Of a DNA stretch of 64,000 nt, positions 26,232-35,810 are shown one piece after another. How positions within the stretch are numbered: the first letter of the stretch is position 1; each line of letters starts with the position of its first letter. The position numbers were made by a program, and so were the translations under genes. The stretch covers positions 368,364 to 432,363 of the forward strand of contig NZ_KK366004.1 in NCBI RefSeq assembly GCF_000686705.1. The letters are read 5' to 3'. The notes under the pieces were generated by a model. The model was not told the DNA's origin. It searched no databases and saw nothing but the letters and a program-made list of their open reading frames with translations. The DNA is from Clostridium hydrogeniformans DSM 21757 (lineage in GTDB: Bacteria; Bacillota; Clostridia; Clostridiales; Clostridiaceae).

Positions 26232-26997
26232 TATTATAAAAAATAATAGTAGTGAAGAAAATGGTAAGAGAGTAATAAGTACAACCTATACCATTGAAAA
26301 GAAAAAAAAGTCAGAGGGAATAGGAGAAGTTACTAATAAGGATATTGTTGTTCCAGAATACAATCCCTTAGAAGAATATGAAGCCTTGAAAAAGACTATT
26401 TTAGAAGAGGCTAGAAGAGAAGCAGAAGAAATAAGAAAAAAAGCCATGGAAGAAATAGAAGAAATAAAATCTAGTGCCTATAATGAGGCTTATGATATTG
26501 GGTATAAAGAAGGCAAGGATATAGGCCAGGAAGAGGGATTTAAAAAGGCTTATGAGGATACTGTTGAAAAAGCTAAAGAGGAAAGTAACCTTATTATAAG
26601 TAGTGCAAATAATGTACTTTTTAGTGCTAAAGAGGAATATGAAGCTTATCTAAAAAGAAAAAAAGATGAGATTTTAGATTTATCACTTCATATAGCATCT
26701 CAGGTATTAAATACTGAGATTAAAAAGCCAGAGGCTTTAGATGAAACAGTATTGAAATTAATTAGGGAATCATCAAGGGCTAAATCTTATATTATAAGAT
26801 GCAGAGAGATATATAGGGATAATATAAATGAAAAAATCTTAAATATGAAAGAAATTTTAGGACTTTCTAATGGGGAGATTTTTGTGGTTAAAGACAACAG
26901 TGTTGAAGAAGGCAAAGTTATTATAGAAAAAGATAACGGTAAGATTGAATCTTCAATAGATAAGGCTTTAGAGGAGATTAAAAAGGAGTTGTTCTAG
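26215..26997 (+). CDS. fliH: Flagellar assembly protein FliH
   Basis: Regulatory stalk subunit of the export ATPase. About 260 residues: a long charged coiled coil (LEEARREAEEIRKKAMEEIE) from about 60, with repeated GYKEGKDIGQEEGFKKAYED-type Gly-x3-Gly units near 100, and a C-terminal V-ATPase-E-like domain (SLHIASQVLNTEIKKPEAL). The ATG at 26,215 uses GAGGTGGAG within the end of fliG. It binds FliI, encoded next. Confidence 0.9.
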   Translation: MPSFYNIIKNNSSEENGKRVISTTYTIEKKKKSEGIGEVTNKDIVVPEYNPLEEYEALKKTILEEARREAEEIRKKAMEEIEEIKSSAYNEAYDIGYKEGKDIGQEEGFKKAYEDTVEKAKEESNLIISSANNVLFSAKEEYEAYLKRKKDEILDLSLHIASQVLNTEIKKPEALDETVLKLIRESSRAKSYIIRCREIYRDNINEKILNMKEILGLSNGEIFVVKDNSVEEGKVIIEKDNGKIESSIDKALEEIKKELF

Positions 26998-27000
26998 TTA

Positions 27001-28305
27001 ATGGACATAGATTTTCAAGGAATAAAGGAGAGGGTTTCTAAAGCAGCTTTATATTATAGTGAAGGAAAAGTTAAAAAAGTAATAGGACTTACAGTAGAAG
27101 TGGAAGGAATAAAATCCTTTGTTGGAGAGATATGTACTATATACAATAACAAAAACAATGAGATTCTATGTGAAACTGTTGGTTTTATGGAAGATAATGT
27201 AATATTAATGCCTCTTGGAGAACTCATAGGGATTTCTCCAGGGTGCATTGTAGTACCTAGTGGAAAACAACTTCATGTAAAGTGTAGTGATGATCTTTTA
27301 GGAAGCATACTAGATGGACTTGGAAATCCCCTTAAGGGGGAAGAAAAGAAAAAGGGAGTAGTATATGAGCTAGATAAAGATCCTCCAGATCCTCTAAAAA
27401 GAAGAAGAATAAAGGAAGTACTTCCAACAGGGGTAAGGGCTATAGATGGATTTTTGACCTGCGGAGAAGGTCAAAGGATAGGAATATTTGCAGGAAGTGG
27501 AGTAGGAAAAAGTACTACCCTAGGAATGATAGCTAAATATGCAGAAGCTGATGTGAATGTAATTGCTCTTATAGGGGAGAGAGGCCGTGAGGTTCTTGAT
27601 TTTATAGAAAGAGATCTAGGAGAAGAGGGGCTGAAAAAATCAGTGGTGGTATGCGCAACTTCTGATAGACCAGCTCTTGTAAGACTTAAGGGAGCTTTTA
27701 CAGCTACAGCCATAGCTGAGTACTTTAGAGATCAAGGTAAAAAAGTAATACTTATGATGGACTCTGTTACTAGATTTGCCATGGCACAGAGAGAAGTTGG
27801 ACTTGCTATTGGAGAACCTCCTGCAACTAAAGGATATACTCCCTCAGTTTTTGCTATGCTACCAAGACTTCTTGAAAGGTCAGGAATGTCTGATAAGGGA
27901 TCTATAACTGCATTTTATACAGTCCTAGTAGATGGAGATGATTTTAATGAGCCTATAGCAGATGCTGTTCGTGGAATATTAGATGGGCATATTGTTTTAT
28001 CAAGAGATTTAGCTCATAAGAATCACTATCCAGCCATAGATATTTTGAATAGTGTATCAAGACTTATGCCAGATATTGCAGAGGATAATCATAAAGATGT
28101 AGCATCCTTTGCAAGAGATCTTCTTTCAACCTATAGAGATTCAGAGGATATGATAAATCTAGGAGCCTATTCAAAGGGATCCAGTAAAAAAATTGATATG
28201 GCTATAGAGTATATAGATGTTATTAATGGATTTTTAAGGCAAGGTGTTAATGAGAACTCCTCCTTTAATAATACATTAGATGATATAAATGCTATGTTTA
28301 GGTAA
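27001..28305 (+). CDS. fliI: Flagellum-specific ATPase FliI
   Basis: Hexameric ATPase that drives unloading of export substrates at the membrane gate. 434 residues; Walker A GSGVGKST near residue 165, ALIGERGREV near 190, Walker B-like KKVILMMDSVTR near 248, and the PPATKGYTPSVFAMLPRLLE substrate-binding region near 276. Close relative of F1-beta. Three bases separate it from fliH. Confidence 0.97.
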   Translation: MDIDFQGIKERVSKAALYYSEGKVKKVIGLTVEVEGIKSFVGEICTIYNNKNNEILCETVGFMEDNVILMPLGELIGISPGCIVVPSGKQLHVKCSDDLLGSILDGLGNPLKGEEKKKGVVYELDKDPPDPLKRRRIKEVLPTGVRAIDGFLTCGEGQRIGIFAGSGVGKSTTLGMIAKYAEADVNVIALIGERGREVLDFIERDLGEEGLKKSVVVCATSDRPALVRLKGAFTATAIAEYFRDQGKKVILMMDSVTRFAMAQREVGLAIGEPPATKGYTPSVFAMLPRLLERSGMSDKGSITAFYTVLVDGDDFNEPIADAVRGILDGHIVLSRDLAHKNHYPAIDILNSVSRLMPDIAEDNHKDVASFARDLLSTYRDSEDMINLGAYSKGSSKKIDMAIEYIDVINGFLRQGVNENSSFNNTLDDINAMFR

Positions 28306-28319
28306 GGGAGAATATAAGA

Positions 28320-28757
28320 TTGAAGGGATTTAATTTTAAGCTTCAAAAGCTTTTAGATATAAGATTAGATAAGGAAGAACAATGTAAGATAGGGTTCCAG
28401 GTAGCAGAGAGAGAAAAGAGTAAAGTAGAAGATAGTCTTAAAACCTTAAATGGCGAATACTCCAAATATAATGTTTTAAAAAAACAGGAGACATTAATAG
28501 AGCAAAAGATAAGAAACAATTATTTAAATGTTTTATCTTTTAAAATTGAAGATACAGAAGAGGTTCTTAAGGAAAAGGAAGTTATTCTCATTGAAAAAAG
28601 AGGAGAGCTTATTGAAAGTCAGATAGATAGAAAGACTGTAGAAATTTTAAAAGAGAAAAAGAAAAAAGAGTTTATAAAAAATGAAGAGAAAAAGGAGCAG
28701 AATTTTATAGATGAATTGGCTCTTTATAGTTACATAAGAACTCATGAAAGGAGGTGA
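28320..28757 (+). CDS. fliJ: Flagellar export protein FliJ
   Basis: Central stalk of the FliHIJ export ATPase, thought to rotate in the FliI ring. 145 residues, almost entirely charged coiled coil (FKLQKLLDIRLDKEEQCKIG at the start, typical of FliJ). TTG start with GGGAGAAT upstream. It overlaps the fliK ribosome site. Confidence 0.87.
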   Translation: MKGFNFKLQKLLDIRLDKEEQCKIGFQVAEREKSKVEDSLKTLNGEYSKYNVLKKQETLIEQKIRNNYLNVLSFKIEDTEEVLKEKEVILIEKRGELIESQIDRKTVEILKEKKKKEFIKNEEKKEQNFIDELALYSYIRTHERR

Positions 28758-28761
28758 GAAA

Positions 28762-30108
28762 GTGAGTAATATAGACGCTAATTTTAAGATTCAAGATATT
28801 CCTAAAAGAGATTTTTCAAAGGATAAGTTAGGTGGGAATAGAGAGGGTGACAAATTCACAGACTTTAAAAACACCTTAAATAGTTCATTAAGGAAGAAAG
28901 AAAATTCAAGTGATTCTTCAAAAGAAGTAAAGAGTTCATGGGAAAGTAAATTAGATAATAAGATTGACAAGGAAAGTAGTAAAGATGTAGAAGTAATAGG
29001 TGAAAACGAAGATAAGGTAAAAGAAGAATCTAAGAATTCAGATTTACTTAATATACTTCAAACCATTTTAGCTTCTTTAGGATATGAAGAGCCAGTGGAT
29101 TTTAAAAATAATGAAAATCTTAACTTAGATGAAAAGATAAATATGTTAAAGGAAGTTTTAATAGATATTAAAACTACAGATGCTTATGGAAATAAGGAGA
29201 ACTTATCTACTATCATAGCTTCTATAAAAGAAGGGTTAGGAAAGAGTGATATTTCCTTAGAGGAAATTAAGAATTTTTCAAAGGAATTAGAAAGGTTTAA
29301 TATGTTAGAAGTCAATGGTTTAGAGAAAGACCATGAGACTAAAAATTCTATAAAGAGTCCTTTAGAAGAAATTAAAAAATCCTTTTATGGTAAAAGTGAA
29401 GAGGAAAAGCCATTAGATACTATGGATTCCCTAAAGGTATATAAGCCTTTGAATACGGATTCTAGTAAGATAGAAAGAAATCTAAGTAAGGAAGAGAGAA
29501 TATTAAAGTCCATAATTGGAGATATGGAAAAGGATAGTTCCATTAAACCATTTGGGGATAAGGATACCAATAATAAGATAGAGGGTGAAAAGTCATCTTT
29601 AGCTTTAGGGAATATCAATGTTACCAATGTAGTAGAGGGTGAAAATATAGAAGGTATTTCCAAGGAAATAAATATTAATAGTACTACATTCACTAAGGAT
29701 GTAGTTAAAAGTATAAAGTACATGGAAGTAAATAATATTAAAGAACTAACCCTTAAAATTAATCCTAAGGAATTAGGAGAAGTTATTATAAAGTTATCTA
29801 TGGAAGGAAACATTATGAGAGCTAGAATTATGGCAAATCATAAGGATACCTATAATGTTCTAAACTCTAACTTAAATGACATAAAGCAAAGTCTTGTAGC
29901 TCAAGATTTTAAGGTTCAAGAGATTTCAGTAAATATATACTTTAGTGATGCCACAACCTATGGAGAGTTCCAAGGAAGAGATGGAAATCAAAGAGAGTAT
30001 AGAGAAGGAAATGAAATGAGTTCAAGAGATGGAGCCCTAGATGATGCTGTGGAAGAAGGCTTAGAAGAAGAGATATATAAGGATAGTAATATAAATATGT
30101 TAGCTTAG
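28762..30108 (+). CDS. fliK: Flagellar hook-length control protein FliK
   Basis: Molecular ruler that stops hook growth and switches export specificity through FlhB. About 448 residues: a long low-complexity Lys/Glu/Ser/Asn region, then a globular C-terminal domain (about 325-415) with ELTLKINPKELGEVIIKLSM and ARIMANHKDTYNVLNSNL, the flg_hook signature. The GTG at 28,762 is chosen because AAAGGAGGTGAG at 28,747-28,758 is its ribosome site; an ATG at 28,744 lies before that site. It precedes flgD, its hook partner. Confidence 0.88.
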   Translation: MSNIDANFKIQDIPKRDFSKDKLGGNREGDKFTDFKNTLNSSLRKKENSSDSSKEVKSSWESKLDNKIDKESSKDVEVIGENEDKVKEESKNSDLLNILQTILASLGYEEPVDFKNNENLNLDEKINMLKEVLIDIKTTDAYGNKENLSTIIASIKEGLGKSDISLEEIKNFSKELERFNMLEVNGLEKDHETKNSIKSPLEEIKKSFYGKSEEEKPLDTMDSLKVYKPLNTDSSKIERNLSKEERILKSIIGDMEKDSSIKPFGDKDTNNKIEGEKSSLALGNINVTNVVEGENIEGISKEININSTTFTKDVVKSIKYMEVNNIKELTLKINPKELGEVIIKLSMEGNIMRARIMANHKDTYNVLNSNLNDIKQSLVAQDFKVQEISVNIYFSDATTYGEFQGRDGNQREYREGNEMSSRDGALDDAVEEGLEEEIYKDSNINMLA

Positions 30109-30119
30109 AAGGTGATAGA

Positions 30120-30971
30120 GTGAGTGAGATAAATGGAAAGGTTCCTTCTTATAATACAGGGGAAACCAATAAAAAGAATTCTAATGTAGGATATAAAGTT
30201 AAAAATGATGAAGACTCTAGAGCTACAGACAGAGGAACTAGGATTATAAAAAAAGGACAGGAAATGGATAAGAACTCCTTCCTTAAAATATTATCAGCAC
30301 AGCTTAAGTACCAAGATCCTATGTCAGGTGGACAAGACCCCTCAGCCTTAGTTGCACAACTTGCTCAATTTGCATCCATGGAGCAAATGAGTAACTTAAA
30401 TAAAACTGTTACAGGACTTTCAGGAAATGCCATAATAGGTAAGGGTGTAAGCTTAAAGCTTGTAGATGATTCAGGAAAACCAGTAACAGGTATAGTAAGG
30501 CTTTCAGAGGTAAAAGGTGGAGAAGTGGTCTTAGGAGTTGAAATCAATAATAATGGAAAGTCAGAAGTTATTGATGTATCCCTTAGAGATGTAGCTGCCA
30601 TAATAGAGGTGCCGGATTACAACCTAGAAAGTATTAATGTGAATATGGCATTACTTCAGGCTTCTTCTATGATAGGTAAAAAGGTGGAGATAGAAACCTA
30701 TGAAGAGGAGAAGACAGAAGAAGGAAAAACACCTGAGGTATCTTTAGAAAAGGACGTTCAAAAGGCTAAGGATAGTAAGACTAAGGAAACAGAGGAAACT
30801 AAAGAACCAGATAAAAAGCCAGATAAGGAAGAAAAACCTAAGGTTATAGTAACTGGAGTGGTAACAGGGGTTATAAAGGAGAATGGTGGTATTAACATAA
30901 CAGTAAGACTGGAAAATGGAGAAATTAAAAAGTATCCATATAATTCTATAACAAAGATCTTAGAGAAATAA
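30120..30971 (+). CDS. flgD: Flagellar hook capping protein FlgD
   Basis: Scaffold that caps the growing hook. 283 residues: N-terminal FLKILSAQLKYQDPMSGGQD and QLAQFASMEQMSNLNKTVTG are the FlgD signature, and a beta-rich hook-cap domain follows. Around residues 195-240 there is a Lys/Glu/Pro-rich low-complexity stretch (KDSKTKETEETKEPDKKPDK), after which the C-terminal beta strands resume (VIVTGVVTGVIKENGG); this insert is unusual for FlgD. GTG start with AAGGTGAT upstream. Confidence 0.92.
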   Translation: MSEINGKVPSYNTGETNKKNSNVGYKVKNDEDSRATDRGTRIIKKGQEMDKNSFLKILSAQLKYQDPMSGGQDPSALVAQLAQFASMEQMSNLNKTVTGLSGNAIIGKGVSLKLVDDSGKPVTGIVRLSEVKGGEVVLGVEINNNGKSEVIDVSLRDVAAIIEVPDYNLESINVNMALLQASSMIGKKVEIETYEEEKTEEGKTPEVSLEKDVQKAKDSKTKETEETKEPDKKPDKEEKPKVIVTGVVTGVIKENGGINITVRLENGEIKKYPYNSITKILEK

Positions 30972-30972
30972 G

Positions 30973-31356
30973 ATGACTTTTAGAATTATAAATGGGAAAG
31001 TATACTCTGCACCAGCTTTTCCTCAAGACACTGGTAATAAACCACTGGATAAAAGAGAGAATCTTAAAGGTAAGTCCTTTAAAGATATATTTAGTGAAAA
31101 GATAAATGAAGATTTTAAAATTTCTGCTCATGCCATGGAAAGAATGAGAAGATTAAATCTTACTAGAGAAGATAATTTAAAACTTAATGAAGCCTTTAAT
31201 AAAGCTGAAAAAAAGGGATGTAAGGATTCAGTTTTTATATATAAGGATACAGCTTTTATAGCATCTATAGAAAATAGAACTATAATAACAGCTGTAGACA
31301 AGGAAAGGGCAAAGGAAAATGTGTTCACTAACATAGATAGCGTAATTATTTTATAG
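30973..31356 (+). CDS. Flagellar operon protein (TIGR02530-type)
   Basis: Small conserved protein that in many Firmicutes lies between flgD and flgE; its role is not established to my knowledge. 127 residues with the family core KISAHAMERMRRLNLTREDN and the C-terminal VFIYKDTAFIASIENRTIIT followed by NVFTNIDSVIIL. No signal peptide. It begins one base after the flgD stop. Confidence 0.85.
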   Translation: MTFRIINGKVYSAPAFPQDTGNKPLDKRENLKGKSFKDIFSEKINEDFKISAHAMERMRRLNLTREDNLKLNEAFNKAEKKGCKDSVFIYKDTAFIASIENRTIITAVDKERAKENVFTNIDSVIIL

Positions 31357-31434
31357 GCTGGACCTGAATAACAGGAGGCCGAAGCTCTGTGGAATGATAG
31401 ATACAGGGTAAACTAAGTTTAGGAGGAGAATTTT

Positions 31435-32409
31435 ATGTTAAGATCAATGTATTCAGGTATAAGTGGTATGAAGGTTAACCAAACTAAATTGGATGTTGTA
31501 GGTAATAACATAGCTAACGTTGGAACCACTGCTTTTAAAGGGCAAAGAACAAGATTCCAAGATGTTCTAAGCCAAAATGCAGGTCGTGCTATGGCACCAA
31601 GCTTAAATCTTGGAGGGGTAAACCCAAGACAAGTAGGACTTGGAGTTCAATTAGCAGGAATAGATACTTTAGTAACCCAAGGAATGATGCAGCCAACAGG
31701 TAGAAACCTAGACCTTGCAGTGGACGGTGAAGGATACTTTATGGTAGCTAGAGGAGAAAAGGCTTTTGGTGGAGAGATAACTGTAGTTAATAATACCATA
31801 GGGAATTCTAATGGCCGTGACATAATGTTTACAAGAGATGGATCCTTTGGAACAGATCATGAGGGAAACTTAGTAACTGCTGATGGATATAGGGTATTAG
31901 GATATAGCGTAGGTGGATCTATTGAAGGAAATGGAAATTTAAAGTATGTTGATGCAGATTCTAAAACTCTACAAGCAGATAATGGTTTAAAAACTCTTAA
32001 AATTCCTGAAAAAATAAATGATGGAGGAAAAGATGTTAGAATAATATCCTTCTCTATAGATAAGACAGGACTTATTAAGGGGGTTTGTGAAGGAGGAAAG
32101 ATAACAGTACTTGGTCAAGTAGCAATGTCATCCTTTAGAAATCCAGCAGGTCTTGAGAAAATGGGTGGTAACCTTTATAGAAACTCATCAAACTCAGGAG
32201 AGCCAGTAGTTAAGACTGGAATTGGGGCAACCAATGATAACTCTAAGGGTTATGGTGATATGCTTCAAGGAATGCTTGAAATGTCAAATGTAGATTTAGC
32301 AGAGCAATTTACAGATATGATAGTTACAACAAGAGCATTCCAAGCTAGTGGAAAAATGATTTCCTCAGGAGATGAAATACTTCAAGATATAATAAACTTA
32401 AAGAGATAG
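31435..32409 (+). CDS. flgE: Flagellar hook protein FlgE
   Basis: Universal-joint subunit of the hook. 324 residues, short for FlgE. N-terminal MLRSMYSGISGMKVNQTKLD and NNIANVGTTAFKGQR, a small D1/D2 region, and C-terminal SNVDLAEQFTDMIVTTRAFQ with ASGKMISSGDEILQDIINL, all characteristic. A strong AGGAGGAG precedes the ATG. The 64-base spacer before swrD has no clear terminator. Confidence 0.93.
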   Translation: MLRSMYSGISGMKVNQTKLDVVGNNIANVGTTAFKGQRTRFQDVLSQNAGRAMAPSLNLGGVNPRQVGLGVQLAGIDTLVTQGMMQPTGRNLDLAVDGEGYFMVARGEKAFGGEITVVNNTIGNSNGRDIMFTRDGSFGTDHEGNLVTADGYRVLGYSVGGSIEGNGNLKYVDADSKTLQADNGLKTLKIPEKINDGGKDVRIISFSIDKTGLIKGVCEGGKITVLGQVAMSSFRNPAGLEKMGGNLYRNSSNSGEPVVKTGIGATNDNSKGYGDMLQGMLEMSNVDLAEQFTDMIVTTRAFQASGKMISSGDEILQDIINLKR

Positions 32410-32472
32410 TTATTTTAAATTAGGATAGGGTAGAATTTCTACCCATCCTATAATAAATAAGGTGGGATAAAA

Positions 32473-32676
32473 ATGATAACCGTAAGGGCTATGACAGGAA
32501 AAGATTTTATACTAAACTGTGATCATATCGAAAAAATAGAAAGTGTCCCTGAAACTTTAATTACCTTAATCAATGGGAAGAAGTACATAGTTATGGAGAC
32601 TCCAAGTGAAGTTATAAAAAGATCCATAGAATATAAAAATAAAATGTTTTACTTTAAGGGACAGGGGGCAGAGTAA
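32473..32676 (+). CDS. swrD: SwrD/FlbD family small flagellar protein
   Basis: 67-residue protein of the FlbD/SwrD (YlzI) family, which in Bacillus raises flagellar motor power for swarming. Sequence features: a beta-rich N-terminus MITVRAMTGKDFILNCDHI and ESVPETLITLINGKKYIVME, then a short helix. GGTGGG precedes the ATG; the stop overlaps the motA start (TAATG), fitting a stator-related role. Confidence 0.88.
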   Translation: MITVRAMTGKDFILNCDHIEKIESVPETLITLINGKKYIVMETPSEVIKRSIEYKNKMFYFKGQGAE

Positions 32677-33485
32677 TGAAGAAGCTTGATTTAATGACTG
32701 TAATAGGACTAATTTTTGGTGTTACAGTGATTTTATATGGAATACTTGTTGGTGGAAGCATAATGAGCTTTTGGGATTTTGGATCAGTTCTTATAACAAT
32801 ATGTGGTTCCTTCGCAGCATTAATGATAAATTATCCAATTGGCGAATTTAAAAATATATTTAAAGTTATGGCACAAAGTTTCACAGAAACTACTTTCTCT
32901 AAAAATGAAATAATAAATAATTTTATAGTTTTATCAAGGAAGGCTAGAAGAGAGGGATTACTTTCCTTAGAGGATGAAACAAACTCCATTGAGGATCCTT
33001 ATTTTAAAAAGGGACTTCAAATGGTTATAGATGGAGTAGAACCAGAAAATATAAAAGAAATATTAGAGCTTGAGATAACAGAAATGGAAGCTCGTCACAG
33101 CACAGGATACTCCATGGTAAGATCATGGGGAGGGTATGCACCAGCTTTTGGTATGATAGGTACCTTAATAGGATTAATACAAATGCTTGTAAACCTAGAT
33201 GATTCCTCAAAAATAGCCTCAGGTATGGCTGTAGCTCTTATAACAACTTTCTATGGAGCATTTCTTGCCAATATGCTATTTAATCCTATGGCATCAAAAC
33301 TACAAGTTAAGAGTAATAAGGAAATAGCTGTAAAGGAAATGATTCTAGAGGGGGTACTTTCTATACAATCAGGAGTTAACCCTAGAATAATAGAGGAAAA
33401 GCTTTTATGCTATCTTTCACCAAAAGAGAAGGTTAGCTACTATGCTTCAAGTCCTAAGGAAGAAGGTGTGGCAGTAAATGGCTAG
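32676..33485 (+). CDS. motA: Flagellar motor stator protein MotA
   Basis: Stator subunit forming the ion channel with MotB. 269 residues with four membrane segments (about 7-25, 31-50, 150-172, 182-205), a cytoplasmic loop with the conserved charged residues that contact FliG, and the GGYAPAFGMIGTLIGLIQML and MAVALITTFYGAFLANMLF signatures. It overlaps motB by 8 bases. Confidence 0.96.
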   Translation: MKKLDLMTVIGLIFGVTVILYGILVGGSIMSFWDFGSVLITICGSFAALMINYPIGEFKNIFKVMAQSFTETTFSKNEIINNFIVLSRKARREGLLSLEDETNSIEDPYFKKGLQMVIDGVEPENIKEILELEITEMEARHSTGYSMVRSWGGYAPAFGMIGTLIGLIQMLVNLDDSSKIASGMAVALITTFYGAFLANMLFNPMASKLQVKSNKEIAVKEMILEGVLSIQSGVNPRIIEEKLLCYLSPKEKVSYYASSPKEEGVAVNG

Positions 33486-34209
33486 AAAGAAAAGAGGCAG
33501 TGGTGATAATGGACAAGGTATTGATGAATGGATTCTTACCTATTCAGATACTGTTACTCTTTTACTAACCTTTTTCATATTATTATATACATTTTCTACA
33601 GTAGATAATCAGAAGCTTAAAAGTATATCTCAAGCCTTTCAAGCTATGTTTACAGGGCAGCCGGGTCAAAGCATAATAGAGGGAAGTGGTGTAACGCCAG
33701 ATGCTCCATTAGAGTCAGAGGTGAATCCAGAAAATATGAATGGAGAGCTTTATAATGTTTATGAGCAGGTTAAAGCATTTATAGATGAGAATCAGTTAGA
33801 TGCATCTCTTCAGATTAAAGAGGATGAAAGAGGCATTATACTTCAAATGAAAGATAGTATCCTCTTTGAGTCTGGAAAGGCAGAGCTTAAAGAGGAGAGT
33901 ACACCTATGCTCTCCAAAATAAGTGGACTTATAAATAGTCTTAATAACCCAGTTATTGTGGAAGGACATACGGATAATGTACCAATAAGTAATTATATAT
34001 TTAAAAGTAACTGGGAGCTATCTACTGCAAGATCTGTAAGTGTGGTTAGATATTTCATTGAAGGCAAGGGACTTAAGCCAGAAAGATTTACTGCTGCTGC
34101 TTATGGCCAATATAAGCCTATTGCTCCTAATGATAATGATGAAAACAGGGCTAAGAATAGAAGGGTTAATATATTACTAGTGGTGTCAGAAAAGGAGAAG
34201 AAAAAGTAA
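33478..34209 (+). CDS. motB: Flagellar motor stator protein MotB
   Basis: Peptidoglycan-anchored stator subunit. 243 residues: the membrane helix about 25-42 begins at the ion-binding Asp24 in TYSDTVTLLLTFFILLY, a plug/linker follows, and an OmpA/MotB domain (about 120-240) carries VEGHTDNVPIS and ELSTARSVSVVRYF for peptidoglycan binding. The start lies within the motA end and the stop overlaps fliL (TAATG). Confidence 0.96.
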   Translation: MARKKRGSGDNGQGIDEWILTYSDTVTLLLTFFILLYTFSTVDNQKLKSISQAFQAMFTGQPGQSIIEGSGVTPDAPLESEVNPENMNGELYNVYEQVKAFIDENQLDASLQIKEDERGIILQMKDSILFESGKAELKEESTPMLSKISGLINSLNNPVIVEGHTDNVPISNYIFKSNWELSTARSVSVVRYFIEGKGLKPERFTAAAYGQYKPIAPNDNDENRAKNRRVNILLVVSEKEKKK

Positions 34210-34661
34210 TGAGTGAGGTAAAGACTGAAAATAAAAAAAGTAAAGTTGGGGTAACTATTATAGTTGTACTACTCCTAATAATTATAGGTGGGGGAGGCTT
34301 TATGTGGTATAAGATGCAAGCATTAAATGCCGGGGCCTCACAAAATTCTAAGATAGAAGAAGGTAAGTTTGGATTAAATGAAATAATTGTAAACTTAGCA
34401 GATGAAGGTGGAAAAAAATATATAAAAATAAAACCTGTTCTTGGGTATAATTCTAGCAATAAAGAGTTAGAAGGTGAGTTTGCAACAAAGGATCATGTGC
34501 TTAGGGATATAACTATAGCAATTTTAAGAGGGAAGACATCTAAGGATTTAAATCCTAAGGGAGAAGAGGAGCTTAAAAAAGAAATGCTTCAAAAATTAAA
34601 TCCAGTTCTTGATAAGGGAAAACTTACTAATGTTTATTTTACGGACTTTCTAATTCAGTAG
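34209..34661 (+). CDS. fliL: Flagellar basal body-associated protein FliL
   Basis: Stator-associated single-pass membrane protein. 150 residues: cytoplasmic N-terminus, a membrane helix about 14-34 (VGVTIIVVLLLIIIGGGGFM) and an extracytoplasmic stomatin-like domain with the FGLNEIIVNLADEGGKKYIK strand and the C-terminal LTNVYFTDFLIQ typical of FliL. Confidence 0.92.
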   Translation: MSEVKTENKKSKVGVTIIVVLLLIIIGGGGFMWYKMQALNAGASQNSKIEEGKFGLNEIIVNLADEGGKKYIKIKPVLGYNSSNKELEGEFATKDHVLRDITIAILRGKTSKDLNPKGEEELKKEMLQKLNPVLDKGKLTNVYFTDFLIQ

Positions 34662-34669
34662 GTAAAAGA

Positions 34670-35038
34670 ATGAATTATACATTTGAAATATTAAAGGTAT
34701 TACTTTCCCTAAGCTTTATAATATTATTACTTTTTTTAACCCTAAGGCTTGGGGAAGGTAAGTTTAAGTCCCTTCAAAATAATAAATTTTTAAAAGTTTT
34801 AGATAAAACTTCCCTTTCAAAAGAGGCATCCTTATCTGTAGTTAAAATAGGTGATGAAGCCTATGTATTATCTGTAACCCAAAGAGAGGTTAAAATAATA
34901 AAAGAGCTTTCAAAGGAAGAGTTAAAGAGTCTTGAAGAGAGCAAGGAAAAGAACTTAGAAAATCTTAAGAATACTCATTTGGCTAAGCTAATAGAGGAGA
35001 AATTAAAGATAAAAGGAAGAACAAGGAATGATAAATAA
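34670..35038 (+). CDS. fliO: Flagellar biosynthetic protein FliO
   Basis: Small export-gate assembly factor that helps FliP form its ring. 122 residues: one membrane helix about 4-24 followed by a basic region and a beta domain (LKVLDKTSLSKEASLSVVKI, then GDEAYVLSVT), as in FliO/FliZ proteins. The protein is poorly conserved; its place directly before fliP supports the call. It overlaps fliP by 11 bases. Confidence 0.82.
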   Translation: MNYTFEILKVLLSLSFIILLLFLTLRLGEGKFKSLQNNKFLKVLDKTSLSKEASLSVVKIGDEAYVLSVTQREVKIIKELSKEELKSLEESKEKNLENLKNTHLAKLIEEKLKIKGRTRNDK

Positions 35039-35798
35039 AAAAAGAGCATTAATAATATTTATGGCTATCTTTGTATTTATGTGTGGAGTAACCACAGTGG
35101 CTAAGGCTTCTCCAGGGGGACTAGATATTCCAAAGGTTAATATAACAGTAGATGGTAAAAGCTCTCCTAAAGAATTTGTAGATAATATAAAAATACTTAT
35201 ATTATTAACAGTACTTACTCTTCTACCTTCATTTATTATAATGATGACCAGTTTTACAAGAATAGCTGTGGTATTTTCATTTTTAAAAGGAGCTTTAGGG
35301 GCACAGCAATCTATACCAAATCAAATTCTTATAGGACTAGCTTTATTTCTTACCTTATTTATAATGGCACCTGTGTATAATGAGATTAATGATAAAGCAC
35401 TAAAGCCTTATATGGAGGGAACTATCACCCAAGAGGTGGCGGTTAAGGAAGGGTCAAAGCCTATTAGAGAGTTTATGTTAAAACAAACAAGGCAAAAGGA
35501 TTTAAAGTTATTTTTAGAGGCTGCAAATATTGAAGAGGCTACTAAGGAAGATGTACCCTTATATGTAGTGGTACCAGCTTTTGCAATAAGTGAGCTTAAA
35601 ACAGCCTTTCAAATCGGATTTTTATTGTACATACCGTTTTTAGTTATTGATTTAGTTGTGGCAAGTGTTTTAATGTCTATGGGGATGTTTATGCTTCCAC
35701 CAGTTATGGTATCACTACCATTTAAATTATTATTATTTGTAATGGTAGATGGGTGGTATCTTTTAGTTAAATCAATGATATTAAGTTTTGCAAGATAG
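35028..35798 (+). CDS. fliP: Flagellar export gate protein FliP
   Basis: Core of the type III export pore. 256 residues with a cleavable-type N-terminal signal segment (about 8-28), then four membrane helices. The conserved LLTVLTLLPSFIIMMTSFTR and LGAQQSIPNQILIGLALFLT stretches and the C-terminal MGMFMLPPVMVSLPFKLLLF are family signatures. Confidence 0.97.
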   Translation: MINKKRALIIFMAIFVFMCGVTTVAKASPGGLDIPKVNITVDGKSSPKEFVDNIKILILLTVLTLLPSFIIMMTSFTRIAVVFSFLKGALGAQQSIPNQILIGLALFLTLFIMAPVYNEINDKALKPYMEGTITQEVAVKEGSKPIREFMLKQTRQKDLKLFLEAANIEEATKEDVPLYVVVPAFAISELKTAFQIGFLLYIPFLVIDLVVASVLMSMGMFMLPPVMVSLPFKLLLFVMVDGWYLLVKSMILSFAR

Positions 35799-35810
35799 GA
35801 GATATAAGCT

